Of a stretch of 64,000 nt of DNA, positions 10,801-22,444 are shown piece after piece. The stretch lies in assembly GCF_019752095.1 (NCBI RefSeq), contig NZ_JAIEMO010000003.1, forward strand, positions 186,001-250,000, written 5' to 3'. Within the stretch, counting starts at the first letter, position 1. The number at the start of each line of letters is the position of its first letter. This DNA is from Nitrosomonas sp. Its GTDB lineage: Bacteria; Pseudomonadota; Gammaproteobacteria; Burkholderiales; Nitrosomonadaceae. Under the pieces are notes generated by a model, which saw nothing but the letters and a program-made list of their open reading frames with translations, was not told the origin of the DNA and did not search any database. The translations under genes were made by a program, and so were the position numbers.

Positions 10801-11252
10801 ATTTCGATAATAAGGAAGTCGTGATTCCCAATAAAACTTTTATCACTGGCCAACTTATCAACTGGACGTTGACCGACCCGACTACCCGTGTTGTCATCCA
10901 GGTAGGCGTTGCCTATGGAACGGATGCTAAAAAAGTACGTGGATTGCTGTTGCAAGCCGCCAAAGAAGATGAGCGCGTGCTGGCGGAGCCGGAGCCTACA
11001 TGTTGGTTTCTTGCTTTTGGCGCAAGCTCGCTTGATTTTGAGTTACGGGTATTCGTTAACACCATAAGTCACAGGCTGGAAGTTCAGGATGCACTCAACT
11101 CACGCATTACAGCGTTATTTGCTGAACACAATATTGAGATTGCCTTTCCTCAGCTTGATCTGCATGTGCGTGATTTACCCTCTGATCTAGTCCGAAGCCA
11201 GTCTCCCGTCACTATAAAAAATGAGGAAGTGAAGTCAGATCAATCGCTGTAA
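7857..11252 (+). CDS. large MscS-family mechanosensitive channel (MscK/KefA-like)
   Basis: The 1131-residue product has a signal peptide (residues 1-28, SLKLFFFILLCILFSDSAYS), then a long periplasmic Glu/Arg/Gln-rich coiled-coil region (about 30-490). A membrane part with about 10 hydrophobic segments follows (510-920). The MscS pore and beta domain come last (about 925-1080): GLGFGLQEIFANFVSGIILL followed by the ERPFRVGDVITV and VVIPNKTFITG motifs. Family knowledge: such channels open under membrane tension to release solutes during osmotic downshock; MscK of E. coli (1120 residues) also senses potassium. The length fits MscK or MscM. It is a single gene, divergent from rnpB and convergent with the TolC-like gene. 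Confidence 0.92.
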   Translation: MSLKSLPSLKLFFFILLCILFSDSAYSKTQSSAIKAIDAARTAVDRSKMEETQRQAAINHLDTARADEQEAGVLKERLATLRAETADQPVRMERLKKALATNHEQELLEWSKRIPADADGETLEQILEQERTIITDLRAQIGTAGTDLALILSRPAQAADEIATLRRRIEELSAPIAAQKDEPAALFEARRLHRLSEQHRLQTTLDLRFAEQDTATQRQRLHELSLRELRYRLDLHEERIVHLQERITSRGRYELESLIEQLIQREQELAGGNAAAAEAATANHAMGEELIQHNEQLARDRVTLANIEQAREHIAVALRDSRTRLDVGGSSERVGRWLWSERRQLESPTRLEFHLKMIRNDLADLRLERVMLSEQQRRLLDIDAVARALVEARPGADDDAHVDVVAQNLLFPLLRKRTELLALLEPLLQRRISALEKSEQALQEQIHNVLQLQQMLDRHLLWIPSHRVINSDWLQRLPEGLYDLIKPSRFITTMELSMRNFEQQRLPWVGSLLLLLILLELRRRAPARIEALAADTSRIRQDSYTATLKTLGWTLLAILLGPVMLIVWGQLLQGIGNPERFSHSVGQACMLMALPLLIVQLLYWTSMEQGLGHAHFRWTKQRRAALRQAIPRIAVVVLPLYFVGSLAFIRQLDLAIDVQARTAIVLSCVVLAWALWRLLDVGRLWVIRGVTNEPSSLRKLLRVLLPISLLTVAILALTGYVYTAGMILQSMLASFSVIVIVAIGLGLLARWFLLGERRLALHRLDERRLAATQAAEESGEAIPEPEENITLEQVNTQTRRLLRAIRLTLLIVGLVWVWAGILPAITRLDEIALWHVSDVGADGATIQQSVTLIAVLLGIFILVMTTVGARNLPGLIEISLLSHIRIDAASRYAITSVLRYAIVIGGTLVGLSYLGMRWSQLQWMAAALTVGLGFGLQEIFANFVSGIILLFERPFRVGDVITVDGFTGRVTRIRTRATTVLDFDNKEVVIPNKTFITGQLINWTLTDPTTRVVIQVGVAYGTDAKKVRGLLLQAAKEDERVLAEPEPTCWFLAFGASSLDFELRVFVNTISHRLEVQDALNSRITALFAEHNIEIAFPQLDLHVRDLPSDLVRSQSPVTIKNEEVKSDQSL

Positions 11253-11336
11253 TAATCGCGTTTCATATTCAAGAAACACGTAGTAAATTGCTTTAGGGCT
11301 ATGTATGGAAAACAAGGCTTGGTTGAGGATTGTCAA

Positions 11337-12686
11337 TTACTTGATGAGCATCGCGTTAATCTGTATTAGTGTATCTTCATCCAGTTCGCCGGCTTCTGCG
11401 CTCAGGCGTAATCTTGACATCAGATAGCTGTGATAGGCTTTGGCAAGGTCACGTTTAGCAGAATAAAATTGTTGTTGTGCATTTAGCACATCGACTTCGG
11501 TTCTGACGCCGACTTCTTGTCCCAGCACGGTTGAATCCAGTTGACTTTGGCTTGAGATCAAAGCTTGCTTGAGTGCTTTGACTTGTGCAATGCCGTTGGT
11601 AACATTTAGAAATTGCTGGCGTGTTTGTAAGGCGGTATTGCGCCGGACGGTTTCCAGATCATGTAATGCCCGGTTTTGGTTCGCCAGCGCTTCACGGACA
11701 CGGGATTGTACTGAAAATCCCTGAAACAGAGGTACGTTAAGTTGAACGCCAATGGACTTGGAAATCAGATCGATGCCACGACCGGTAATTGCGCCACCGA
11801 CACCCGTTTGATCACTGTATTGCGCAACGAGATCGACTGTCGGATAATGCTGCGACCAGATTCGCTTTACTTCCTGACGGGCTATTTCATAGGCGGCTTG
11901 CTGGATTTTTAATGCGAAATTTTTTTCTTCGGCGGCATTAACCCACTCATCCATGCCGATGTAGGTTAATCTGTCCAGGTTCAATGCAATTTCCTTTGCG
12001 CTCATCAGATTTTCAGGAAAACGGTCAATGATCCCCTGTAACGTGCGTTTGCGGATTTCCAGCGCATTGTGTGCAGCAATTTCCAGTGACGTGGTGAGGT
12101 CATAGCGTGCTTGCGCTTCGTTAGTATCCACGATGGTGGATACGCCGACTTCAAAATTGCGCTTGGCTTGTTCGAGTTGTTTCAGAATGGCTGTTTTCTG
12201 CGCTTCGGCGACTTCGACGTCGATTTGCGCATCCAGTACGTCAAAATACGCTTGGGCGACACGCAAAATCAAATCTTGTCCTGCTACGATGAATTGAGCA
12301 TCGGCTCTGCTGACTTCAGTTTTTGACTGCTGATAAATTACAATATTTTCCATCCGGAACAGGGGTTGCGTTGCTGCTATAGTCACGCCACGACTTTGAA
12401 TGGTGACGGGCGCAGGATTGATGTTACTGTTGGTTGTGGAACTAATTAAGCTGCCTGCGTCCACTTCTTGAACAGTGCGTGATCCTGTTAGCGTAATAGT
12501 GGGTAAAAAACCGGCTCTGCCTTGCACCAATTTTTCTTGCGTAGCCTGATAGGCCGCTCGAGCGGATCGATATTGTGAGTCCTGCGTCAAAGCTTCTTGA
12601 TAAATACTCATTAAATCTGCAGCCTGCAGCGTGGAAAGCGATAGAGCGCCGATCAAGATTACGAAAGCCAATTGCAGGAATTTCAT
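11337..12686 (-). CDS. TolC-family outer membrane efflux channel
   Basis: This 449-residue protein has a Sec signal peptide (MKFLQLAFVILIGALSLSTLQAADL) and two repeats of the outer-membrane-efflux-protein domain (about residues 25-225 and 235-440), rich in Gln/Ala heptads of the periplasmic alpha-barrel. Typical segments are SIYQEALTQDSQYRSARA near the start and GVRTEVDVLNAQQQFYSAKRDLAKA near the end. TolC trimers form the exit duct for type I secretion and tripartite efflux pumps. It sits 88 bases downstream of a PIMT-family methyltransferase gene on the same strand, a pairing common in betaproteobacteria. It lacks the lipobox of the second channel at 32-33.5 kb. Confidence 0.93.
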   Translation of the reverse strand: MKFLQLAFVILIGALSLSTLQAADLMSIYQEALTQDSQYRSARAAYQATQEKLVQGRAGFLPTITLTGSRTVQEVDAGSLISSTTNSNINPAPVTIQSRGVTIAATQPLFRMENIVIYQQSKTEVSRADAQFIVAGQDLILRVAQAYFDVLDAQIDVEVAEAQKTAILKQLEQAKRNFEVGVSTIVDTNEAQARYDLTTSLEIAAHNALEIRKRTLQGIIDRFPENLMSAKEIALNLDRLTYIGMDEWVNAAEEKNFALKIQQAAYEIARQEVKRIWSQHYPTVDLVAQYSDQTGVGGAITGRGIDLISKSIGVQLNVPLFQGFSVQSRVREALANQNRALHDLETVRRNTALQTRQQFLNVTNGIAQVKALKQALISSQSQLDSTVLGQEVGVRTEVDVLNAQQQFYSAKRDLAKAYHSYLMSRLRLSAEAGELDEDTLIQINAMLIK

Positions 12687-12774
12687 GCTTTTTTCCGATA
12701 TAAGCCTGGAGTGGATGAAAATTCAGCAATGAGTCGATCGCTGTGTTTGATAGCTGGCGTAATTGCGTTGATAC

Positions 12775-13428
12775 TCAAAAGATAAACCTTGATGGCTGCT
12801 GGGCATTGATAAACGGGACCGTACTGGTTTCAAACAATGTGGTAGTGGTGAATTCTCCGGACGCCACACAAGTAATCAATAAAGCTTCCATGACCGGGTC
12901 TTCGCCGACAATCGCAAATAGCCGCCCACCCGGATTCAGGCTGTTTTTAAAGGTATCCGGTAACACCGGCGTGGATGCGGTTAACACGATCACATCATAC
13001 GGTTCATGCTTAGACCAGCCACGCGCTGCATCGCCTAGTTCAAATGTGACGTTGGTAATTGCATGTGTTTTAAGGTTGTTTTCAGCCATTGCTTTCAGTT
13101 CTGGAATGATCTCGACGCTATAGACATGTGCGCCTATGGCAGCCAGAAGCGCCGTCATGTAGCCGCTGCCGCTGCCGACTTCGAGAATTTTGTCCGTTTT
13201 CTGGATGTGTAGCTCTTGCAAAATGCGCGCTTCCATTTTTGGCGTCAGCATGACTTGCCCAAAACCCAGCGGAATTTCCATATCGACAAAAACCATCGCA
13301 AGGTTTTCTGCGGGCACGAATTCTTCGCGTTTTATTTTGTACAACAAATCCAGTACAGCATCATCCAATACATACCAAGTGCGAATTTGCTGTGCAACCA
13401 TATTAAATCGGGTTTGTTCAAGATCCAT
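12775..13428 (-). CDS. protein-L-isoaspartate O-methyltransferase family protein
   Basis: The 217-residue sequence has the PIMT layout. RFNMVAQQIRTWYVLDDAVLDLL at the N-terminus is followed by the SAM-binding motif I KILEVGSGSGYMTALLAA (about residue 80), acidic YSVEI and the later DVIVLTAS and LNPGGRLFAIVG. True Pcm enzymes methylate isoaspartyl residues for protein repair; this divergent subgroup next to tolC is widespread in betaproteobacteria and its exact substrate is not known to me. It lies upstream of the TolC gene in the same direction, 88 bases apart. The SAM-dependent class is certain, the substrate is not. Confidence 0.88.
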   Translation of the reverse strand: MDLEQTRFNMVAQQIRTWYVLDDAVLDLLYKIKREEFVPAENLAMVFVDMEIPLGFGQVMLTPKMEARILQELHIQKTDKILEVGSGSGYMTALLAAIGAHVYSVEIIPELKAMAENNLKTHAITNVTFELGDAARGWSKHEPYDVIVLTASTPVLPDTFKNSLNPGGRLFAIVGEDPVMEALLITCVASGEFTTTTLFETSTVPFINAQQPSRFIF

Positions 13429-13538
13429 TTCTATCCCATATTCTTAAATTGATATTAGACTTGCAATTATTTCACATTTCCATTAGCTTCACAGCATCAG
13501 CTAGGGGTCCGTTTTCAGAATTGAATTATCTGAAAGAT

Positions 13539-13684
13539 TTGAGTGCCTTTAAAAATCCAAAATTTTAAATAAGACTAGCACAATGTTGAAAAATGTTAGC
13601 GTCACATATAGCTGATATGTGAGGAAACATTTTTTGCAAGTAACCTTGTATTGTAACGAAGTTTGGATTTTTAAAGGCACTCAA
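13539..13684. repeat. 23-bp perfect inverted repeat around a 100-base spacer, overlapping the riboswitch 5' end
   Basis: Bases 13539-13561 are the exact reverse complement of 13662-13684. The second arm runs into the 5' side of the TPP aptamer (the AAAGGCACTC part). The 100-base spacer contains its own hairpin, TCACATAT-AGCTG-ATATGTGA at 13602-13622. The rest of the 357-base gap between the PIMT and thiC genes holds nothing else I recognise. If transcription starts upstream of the left arm, the arms would compete with aptamer folding; otherwise the pair may be the remnant of a small inverted-repeat element. Confidence 0.85.
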
Positions 13685-13745
13685 TTGGTGAGAGAGTCCC
13701 TTAACACCTGACGCGGATAATGCCGCCGTAGGGAAGCTGGGATTT
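13665..13745 (+). promoter_or_regulatory. TPP riboswitch (thi box) of thiC
   Basis: The thi-box core is clear on the plus strand: GGTGAGAGAGTCCC, then ACACCTGACGCGGATAATGC and GCCGTAGGGAAG. These match the TPP aptamer's CTGAGA-type bulge and the CCTGA...GGATAATGCC...GTAGGGAA segments. It lies 40-120 bases before the thiC start codon. Family knowledge: binding of thiamine pyrophosphate to the nascent mRNA switches off thiC. The ribosome binding site TAAGGAG (13771-13777) lies shortly after the aptamer, so control of translation initiation is likely; I see no strong terminator between them. Confidence 0.93.
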
Positions 13746-13773
13746 ATCCTCCCGCTCTTTATGGCATTTCTAA

Positions 13774-15681
<1,908 letters not shown>

Positions 15682-15724
15682 TCAGAGTACCGCCGTCAGA
15701 TTGATCAACTAGATAAACACGCCA

Positions 15725-16549
15725 ATGGATTTCATTTTATTACTTAAAGCGCTGATCCTTGGCGTTGTAGAAGGTCTGACCGAATTTCTGCCGATTTCTT
15801 CTACCGGCCATCTGATTTTGTTCGGCGATTTACTGGACTTTAATGATGAAAAAAGCAAGGTCTTTACCATTGCGATACAGCTGGGCGCTATCCTGGCCGT
15901 GTGCTGGGAATACCGCAAGAAAATAACGGATATTGTGATGGGCATAGGATCAGAGGCTTCAGCCAATCGGTTTGTGCTGAATCTTTTCATTGCATTCATG
16001 CCCGCAGCCATCCTGGGCCTACTGTTTATTGATGTGATCAAGCAATATTTATTTAATCCCGTATCAGTGGCGACAGCACTGGTCATCGGTGGTATTGTGA
16101 TTTTATGGGCAGAGCGCAGGGATCATGTGATTGAAGTGGAACAAGTCGATGACATGGACTGGAAGCATGCGCTGAAAGTTGGCATGGCGCAATGTCTGGC
16201 ACTGATTCCGGGAACATCGCGTTCGGGGGCGACCATCATTGGTGGCCTGCTTTTTGGCCTGTCGCGAAAAGCCGCTGCCGAGTTTTCCTTTTTCCTCGCC
16301 ATCCCCATCATGTTTGCCGCTACTTTTTATGATGTATATAAAAACCGCGCAATTCTGGAATTGGACGACGTGAGCATGTTTGCGGTCGGCTTCATGGGAG
16401 CATTCTTCAGCGCACTAGTGGCAATCCGCGGGCTAATACGCTTCATCAGTAATCATGATTTCACCGTTTTTGCGTGGTATCGCATTGTGTTTGGCGTCGT
16501 CATTCTGGTTACGGCGTATACGGGTGTGATCGGTTGGTCTGAGATGTAA
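15725..16549 (+). CDS. uppP: undecaprenyl-diphosphate phosphatase
   Basis: The 274-residue integral membrane protein has both family signatures: [18 protein letters not shown] at residues 15-33, holding the catalytic (E/Q)X4E-type residues, and the phosphatase-like loop [19 protein letters not shown] around 165. About eight hydrophobic segments are predicted. The enzyme dephosphorylates undecaprenyl diphosphate, recycling the lipid carrier for peptidoglycan, and gives bacitracin resistance when overproduced. It follows thiC by 43 bases. No oddity was seen. Confidence 0.97.
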   Translation: MDFILLLKALILGVVEGLTEFLPISSTGHLILFGDLLDFNDEKSKVFTIAIQLGAILAVCWEYRKKITDIVMGIGSEASANRFVLNLFIAFMPAAILGLLFIDVIKQYLFNPVSVATALVIGGIVILWAERRDHVIEVEQVDDMDWKHALKVGMAQCLALIPGTSRSGATIIGGLLFGLSRKAAAEFSFFLAIPIMFAATFYDVYKNRAILELDDVSMFAVGFMGAFFSALVAIRGLIRFISNHDFTVFAWYRIVFGVVILVTAYTGVIGWSEM

Positions 16550-16636
16550 GTTGGTAATTAACCTAATCAGTAATCAGGAAGACTGCCCGGAAGTTTGCTC
16601 CCGAGTAGTCGGTCTGAAGCATGTCTTAATCCCTTT

Positions 16637-17089
16637 CTAACTCTGTACCCACGGCAATCCGGCTGCTTTCCAGCCTGAAAGTTTGCCGCGTTGGCCGTTC
16701 TCATCTCTATCGCCTTCAAAACCTTCGAGGATGTTATAGCAATCGGCAAAGCCACTCTGGCTAGCCATGATAGCAGCTTGATTCGAGCGCGATCCACTGC
16801 GGCAGATGAATAGCACGGGTGAGGTTTTATTGACTTTACTCGCGAGTCGACCCAGAAAATCTGCGTTGGGCTGCATGCTTGGGTATGCGCGCAATTCAAT
16901 TTCTATCGCATTAGGGAGGCGTCCAACCCAATCGAGTTCGGCATGAGTGCGCACATCCACCAATTGCGCATGCGCGGATGCTTGCAAAATTCGATAAGCT
17001 TCCATCGGGAGTAATGCGCCTTTGTAGGGAAGCTCCATTTCCTCGGCGCGTTGATGCGCTTTTTCCAGTATGGCTGCGGTAGTTTCCAT
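16637..17089 (-). CDS. rhodanese-like domain protein
   Basis: This 150-residue cytoplasmic protein is one rhodanese domain. ALLPMEAYRILQASAHAQLVDVRTHAELDWVGRLPNAIEIE leads to the active-site loop LFICRSGSRSNQAA with the persulphide-forming cysteine at about residue 95. Single-domain rhodaneses carry sulphane sulphur between partners; the specific partner is unknown. It stands alone, divergent from the pseudouridine synthase gene, with 106 bases between the starts and a likely shared control region. The active-site loop is intact, so it is probably functional. Confidence 0.9.
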   Translation of the reverse strand: METTAAILEKAHQRAEEMELPYKGALLPMEAYRILQASAHAQLVDVRTHAELDWVGRLPNAIEIELRAYPSMQPNADFLGRLASKVNKTSPVLFICRSGSRSNQAAIMASQSGFADCYNILEGFEGDRDENGQRGKLSGWKAAGLPWVQS

Positions 17090-17195
17090 GAAATGCTCCT
17101 GATCAGGTTATTAAAAATGATCGTTTGATTACCTTTATAATAGGGCAACGCCAATCTTCCATTCATTCTTTTTACTGCCAACATTATAACGCGAC

Positions 17196-17927
17196 ATGGA
17201 GAAAATCCGCTTATCAAAACTGATGTCCGAACAAGGCCTATGCTCGCGCCGCGAAGCGGATCGCTATATCGAGCTGGGCTGGGTGTTTGTCGATGGGGAA
17301 CAGATTTCCGAGCTGGGCACCAAAATTTATCCCACGCAGAAAATTAAACTGAACAAAGCCGGGCAAGCGCAGCAGACCAGCCTGGTTACAATCTTGCTGA
17401 ACAAACCCATCGGTTATGTGTCCGCGCAGCCGGAGCCGGGTTATCAGCCCGCTGTCGTGCTGATCAAACCGGAAAACCAGTTTCGTACCGATCAATTGAC
17501 CAAACGTTTTCAGCCCGCGCATTTGAGAAATCTGGCACCGGCTGGGCGACTCGATATTGATTCGCAGGGCTTGCTGGTGCTGACACAAGATGGCCGTATT
17601 GCGAAACAATTGATCGGCGAGAATTCCCGCGTTGATAAAGAATATCTGGTGCGGGTTGAAGGTGCTTTGCCCCCGGCCAAGCTGGCGTTGCTGAATCACG
17701 GCTTGAGCCTCGACGGCCAGGCTTTGAAAGCAGCACAGGTGAGCTGGCAAAATCAGGATCAATTGCGGTTTATCCTGCAGGAAGGTAAGAAGCGCCAGAT
17801 CCGCCGCATGTGCGAGCTGGTCAATCTGAAAATAACCGGCTTAAAACGCGTGCGCATCGGTAAAATCAAGCTGGGCAATTTGCCCGAAGGGCAATGGCGC
17901 TATCTGGAGGAAGGCGAGAGCTTTTGA
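17196..17927 (+). CDS. RsuA/RluB/RluF-family rRNA pseudouridine synthase
   Basis: The 243-residue enzyme has an N-terminal S4 RNA-binding domain ([30 protein letters not shown], residues 5-35). The catalytic domain follows, with motif [22 protein letters not shown] holding the catalytic aspartate near residue 115, and the C-terminal [12 protein letters not shown] motif. Such enzymes isomerise single uridines in rRNA. The sequence seems closest to RluF (23S rRNA) by its overall layout, but RluE/RluB/RsuA cannot be excluded by eye. A DUF2835 gene follows within about 30 bases in the same direction. Confidence 0.9.
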   Translation: MEKIRLSKLMSEQGLCSRREADRYIELGWVFVDGEQISELGTKIYPTQKIKLNKAGQAQQTSLVTILLNKPIGYVSAQPEPGYQPAVVLIKPENQFRTDQLTKRFQPAHLRNLAPAGRLDIDSQGLLVLTQDGRIAKQLIGENSRVDKEYLVRVEGALPPAKLALLNHGLSLDGQALKAAQVSWQNQDQLRFILQEGKKRQIRRMCELVNLKITGLKRVRIGKIKLGNLPEGQWRYLEEGESF

Positions 17928-17958
17928 CGATGATTTCTTGGCATTGGTGAGGGAATCT

Positions 17959-18186
17959 ATGCATCAGCGGTTGCACGTTGTACTCAATATTCCTGCCCAT
18001 CAACTTTTGTACTATTACGAGGGCGAGGTGGATACGGTGGCGGCGAGAACCACCGATGGCCGCATTATTCATTTTCCGGCCAATGTGTTGCGCTCCGTGG
18101 TGGGCAATCATGGCGTTTATGGCACGTTTGAATTGGTTTTTGATGAAAAATATAAATTTGTGTCAATCAGCCGTGTCGGCGATTAA
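17959..18186 (+). CDS. DUF2835 family small protein
   Basis: The 75-residue product (MHQRLHVVLNIPAHQLLYYYEGEV...) matches the DUF2835 pattern: a short beta-rich protein with YYEG, RTTDGRIIHFPANVLR and the ending FELVFDEKYKFVSISRV. A longer frame opens at a TTG at 17938, but the ATG at 17959 has a good GAGGG ribosome site and fits family length. Function is unknown. Its position 31 bases after the pseudouridine synthase suggests one transcript. Confidence 0.85.
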   Translation: MHQRLHVVLNIPAHQLLYYYEGEVDTVAARTTDGRIIHFPANVLRSVVGNHGVYGTFELVFDEKYKFVSISRVGD

Positions 18187-18295
18187 CGACAATCCCGTGC
18201 CCCGCTTTCAATGCTGAGGCGCGTGCGTTACACTCTTTCATGATTGTTTCAAGTATTCATAACCTTTTCTTTCATCCAATAAGATTATTTAACCT

Positions 18296-19960
<1,665 letters not shown>

Positions 19961-20059
19961 ATGTCATGGACGTAAAATTTAAAGAGCAGCCTAGGTTTAT
20001 AGGTTTGTGCTAGTTAGCAACCTATCAGAGTAAACTTATTTAAATATCGAAGTGACATA

Positions 20060-20842
20060 GTGATTATGGATGAACTGTTAGCGAAATTGACAAACCTTAG
20101 CTATGATTTTTTCGGTATATTGCTGCCGGGAATTATATTCAACATTTTTCTTCTTCTCATATGGATGGGACTCGGCTCTCTTGTGCCCATTTGGACTAAC
20201 AATGGTATTTTAAAACTTACGATTCAGACTTTACCGCATCTGGTAGATACATTGAGTCTTGAAGGTAGAATCTTCGTTGCTATTCCTCTCCTTTTTCTTT
20301 GGTATTTTTTCGGACATATACTGAACTGGGTTGGTCGATCCGGAAGTCCTATCGCAGGGAAAATATCTGATAGGTGTAGAGTATATCAATCTCTCAAGCT
20401 TCGTATACCCAAGCCTGAGTCTTCATTCGATCCAAAATTGGAGCCACTCTTCAAAGTTATACAGAAGGAATTTTCTCCTAAAGGCATTGAGTTAGCATGG
20501 AGTTCTCTTTATCCAGTTTTTAGAATTTACTTGGCTCAAAACTTATCGCACTCACTCGTGACTACTTATCAAAATAAATACACGCTTCACAGATCGATAA
20601 CTACAGCTAGCACACTTCTTTTCTGGCTTTCTTTACTCGGTATCCTCGGAGGAATAGTGACGCTGTATTTTTATTGCATACAGCCGGATTGGCCACTTTT
20701 AATTATGCTACTCATCGGCTCTCTTATTTTGGTGTGGGGCTTTTCTGGAAGTTACCTGTATAACTGGGCTCTGTTTGGAAATTCAATTGTTACGGAAACT
20801 TACTCACTTTTACGTGCCTCAAAGAAATGCTCGATCTTGTAA
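20060..20842 (+). CDS. uncharacterised four-helix membrane protein
   Basis: I do not recognise this 260-residue protein. It has hydrophobic segments at about 15-45 (FGILLPGIIFNIFLLLIWMG), 68-88 (IFVAIPLLFLWYFFGHIL), 186-205 and 215-240. The cytoplasmic or periplasmic loop between segments two and three (about 95-180) is polar. The start is either GTG at 20060 or ATG at 20066; neither has a strong ribosome site. Its last 16 bases overlap the start of the exonuclease gene, so the two are likely translated together. Both are AT-richer than ettA upstream, and a decayed antitoxin gene follows, which suggests a small acquired accessory unit. Confidence 0.75.
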   Translation: MIMDELLAKLTNLSYDFFGILLPGIIFNIFLLLIWMGLGSLVPIWTNNGILKLTIQTLPHLVDTLSLEGRIFVAIPLLFLWYFFGHILNWVGRSGSPIAGKISDRCRVYQSLKLRIPKPESSFDPKLEPLFKVIQKEFSPKGIELAWSSLYPVFRIYLAQNLSHSLVTTYQNKYTLHRSITTASTLLFWLSLLGILGGIVTLYFYCIQPDWPLLIMLLIGSLILVWGFSGSYLYNWALFGNSIVTETYSLLRASKKCSIL

Positions 20843-21411
20843 GTAATAATATTGTAGTGATTGATCTTGAGACTAGCGGAATTAATCCATTCCAGGATGA
20901 AGTACTTTCTGTTGCAATTGTTCCACTGACTCTACCTGCACCTCCTTGTGTTGTATATGTTCGGCCACAACATGATGAGATTCATTGGAGTCAGTTTGCC
21001 AAGGAAAATTTTAAAAAATTTGCGGCTAATTGGAAAGAAAAAGCAGTTCCTGCCGTCGTTGCATTGGAGAAGATTGAGCAATATCTCAATCAAACCTTCG
21101 GACAAGGATGCGTAACTGCTATTGGCCACAATGTTGGTTTTGATGTGGCATTTATACGTAAGCTAGTTTTTCTTGCGGGGAAAAATGAACTTCCTGGAAT
21201 TTCTCACAGAGCGTTAGATACACACACGATGCTATATCTGCTATATCTCAATGGTCATCTACCGGCATCTGCTCTGAGTTCTGATGGTGCATTTGAGTAC
21301 TTCGGAATAAAAATTTCTGAAAGCAATCGACACACGGCTTTAGCAGACGCTTTAGCAACTCGTGAATTAGTTTTAAAACTCCTCGAGTTGCTCATTAGTA
21401 CTAAGAGATAG
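20827..21411 (+). CDS. DEDDh-family 3'-5' exonuclease (DNA polymerase III epsilon-like)
   Basis: The 194-residue protein has the RNase T/DnaQ exonuclease motifs. Exo I is VVIDLETSGINPF (D and E, residues 11-13), exo II is GHNVGFDVAFIRK (about 98-110) and exo III is NRHTALADALAT (H and D near 170-175). These supply the metal-binding DEDDh residues. No polymerase-binding tail is seen, so it is an accessory nuclease rather than DnaQ itself. It overlaps the membrane protein gene upstream by 16 bases, pointing to a functional pair. The substrate (DNA or RNA, host or invader) cannot be read from sequence. Confidence 0.85.
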   Translation: MLDLVSNNIVVIDLETSGINPFQDEVLSVAIVPLTLPAPPCVVYVRPQHDEIHWSQFAKENFKKFAANWKEKAVPAVVALEKIEQYLNQTFGQGCVTAIGHNVGFDVAFIRKLVFLAGKNELPGISHRALDTHTMLYLLYLNGHLPASALSSDGAFEYFGIKISESNRHTALADALATRELVLKLLELLISTKR

Positions 21412-21440
21412 AAGTAAATGTACTTGTGAGAGTGATTTCT

Positions 21441-21610
21441 ATGACGCTATTAGTTACACAGCCGCCCGTAGTGATGATTTCCTTGGAAGCTTATCAAGCG
21501 ATGGAGAGACTGCATATCTTCTTCGTTCGTCTACCAATGCAAGGCAATTACTCGCATCAATTGCCGAACTTGAAGTGGGAAAAGGCATCAAGCAAGAATT
21601 GATTGAATGA
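21441..21610 (+). pseudogene. decayed YefM/Phd-type antitoxin gene
   Basis: Fragments of a YefM-type antitoxin appear in two frames. The N-terminal DAISYTAAR (frame of 21443) and the C-terminal ETAYLLRSSTNARQLL...GKGIKQELIE with stop at 21608-21610 share one frame. The middle VMISLEAYQAME is in the frame of the ATG at 21441. This fits loss of one base just after the start codon, loss of the central ~25 codons, and loss of one base after AYQAME. An intact homologue would be about 80-85 residues. No partner toxin (YoeB-like) is recognisable downstream to 21704. It is a relic of a toxin-antitoxin locus. Confidence 0.75.
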
Positions 21611-21704
21611 ACCTGATTTTTTCCTCCAGATATGATTTTCGTTTTGTATTACGCGGAGAAAGAGCGTGTAAGAAGGGACAGTTTTCATTTTGCCCCGTCC
21701 GTAA

Positions 21705-22097
21705 TCAATAAGAATCACAAATATGGCGACCTTTAAGGTCTTTCTCGCTGGTGGGGTAATCCATCTTCGGCATCATGCCCATTGCCATCTTGCCGCATTC
21801 TTTGGCCATTTTGATATTTTCATCCTGAGACATGGAAAGTCCGAATTGAATGGCGGTGCTTTGTGCTTGACTACGTTTATTGGCCTGACACAAAGCTTTA
21901 ATTTCCGCTTCCATAGCCTGCGATTTTTTTCCTAATGCTTCCATGGCCTGTTGGTCAATTCGGGACATGCAGTCTTGCATTTGTTGCGCTTGCTGCATTA
22001 ATTGCTGCATTTGCTCTGGATTAAAATCCGGTTGCTGAGCATAGCTCGGCAAGGATGCCAGCATAAAAATAATGAATACTGCGATTTGTTTTTGCAT
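21705..22097 (-). CDS. secreted Gln/Met-rich small protein of unknown function
   Basis: The best start is the ATG at 22095-22097, which has a GAGAGGTG ribosome site; the frame extends further upstream but the extension is not coding-like. The 130-residue product has a Sec signal peptide (MQKQIAVFIIFMLASLPSYAQQ). A mature part follows, rich in Gln, Met and Ala (FNPEQMQQLMQQAQQMQDCM), with four cysteines and a short acidic, basic ending. It is predicted helical and periplasmic. I cannot assign a family. It is divergent from the copper-radical oxidase gene across a 347-base gap. Confidence 0.75.
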   Translation of the reverse strand: MQKQIAVFIIFMLASLPSYAQQPDFNPEQMQQLMQQAQQMQDCMSRIDQQAMEALGKKSQAMEAEIKALCQANKRSQAQSTAIQFGLSMSQDENIKMAKECGKMAMGMMPKMDYPTSEKDLKGRHICDSY

Positions 22098-22444
22098 GGG
22101 ACACCTCTCGTTGAATGCTATTTGTTCAATCATTTTACAGAGTTTAGTGTTTTTTGTTTTGTATCGATTAACTCGAAAAAATATTTCAACAGATTGTGAA
22201 GATTCGGTTTTCTGAATGTTCTGATTATAAATACCGCTACAAACGCTTTCCACGGTATAGACATTGACACAAATTGAAAAGGACAATTCTCCTTCCTAAT
22301 CTGTGACAATCTTCCTGTATCATACGGGCCGCAATTTATGCACTATGTACTGCGATTGCAGTTTTCAGATCAAGTGTTGAAAGCGGACTGTGATCGTTTA
22401 TTAGTTTGTATTGAATGAATGATGATTGATATTGAGGATATCTG
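22098..22444. other. intergenic region between divergent genes
   Basis: This 347-base AT-rich gap separates two divergent genes for exported proteins and should hold both promoters. I see a good ribosome site (TTGAGGAT) just before the plus-strand gene but no convincing promoter hexamer pair, RNA gene or small coding frame. Confidence 0.5.
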
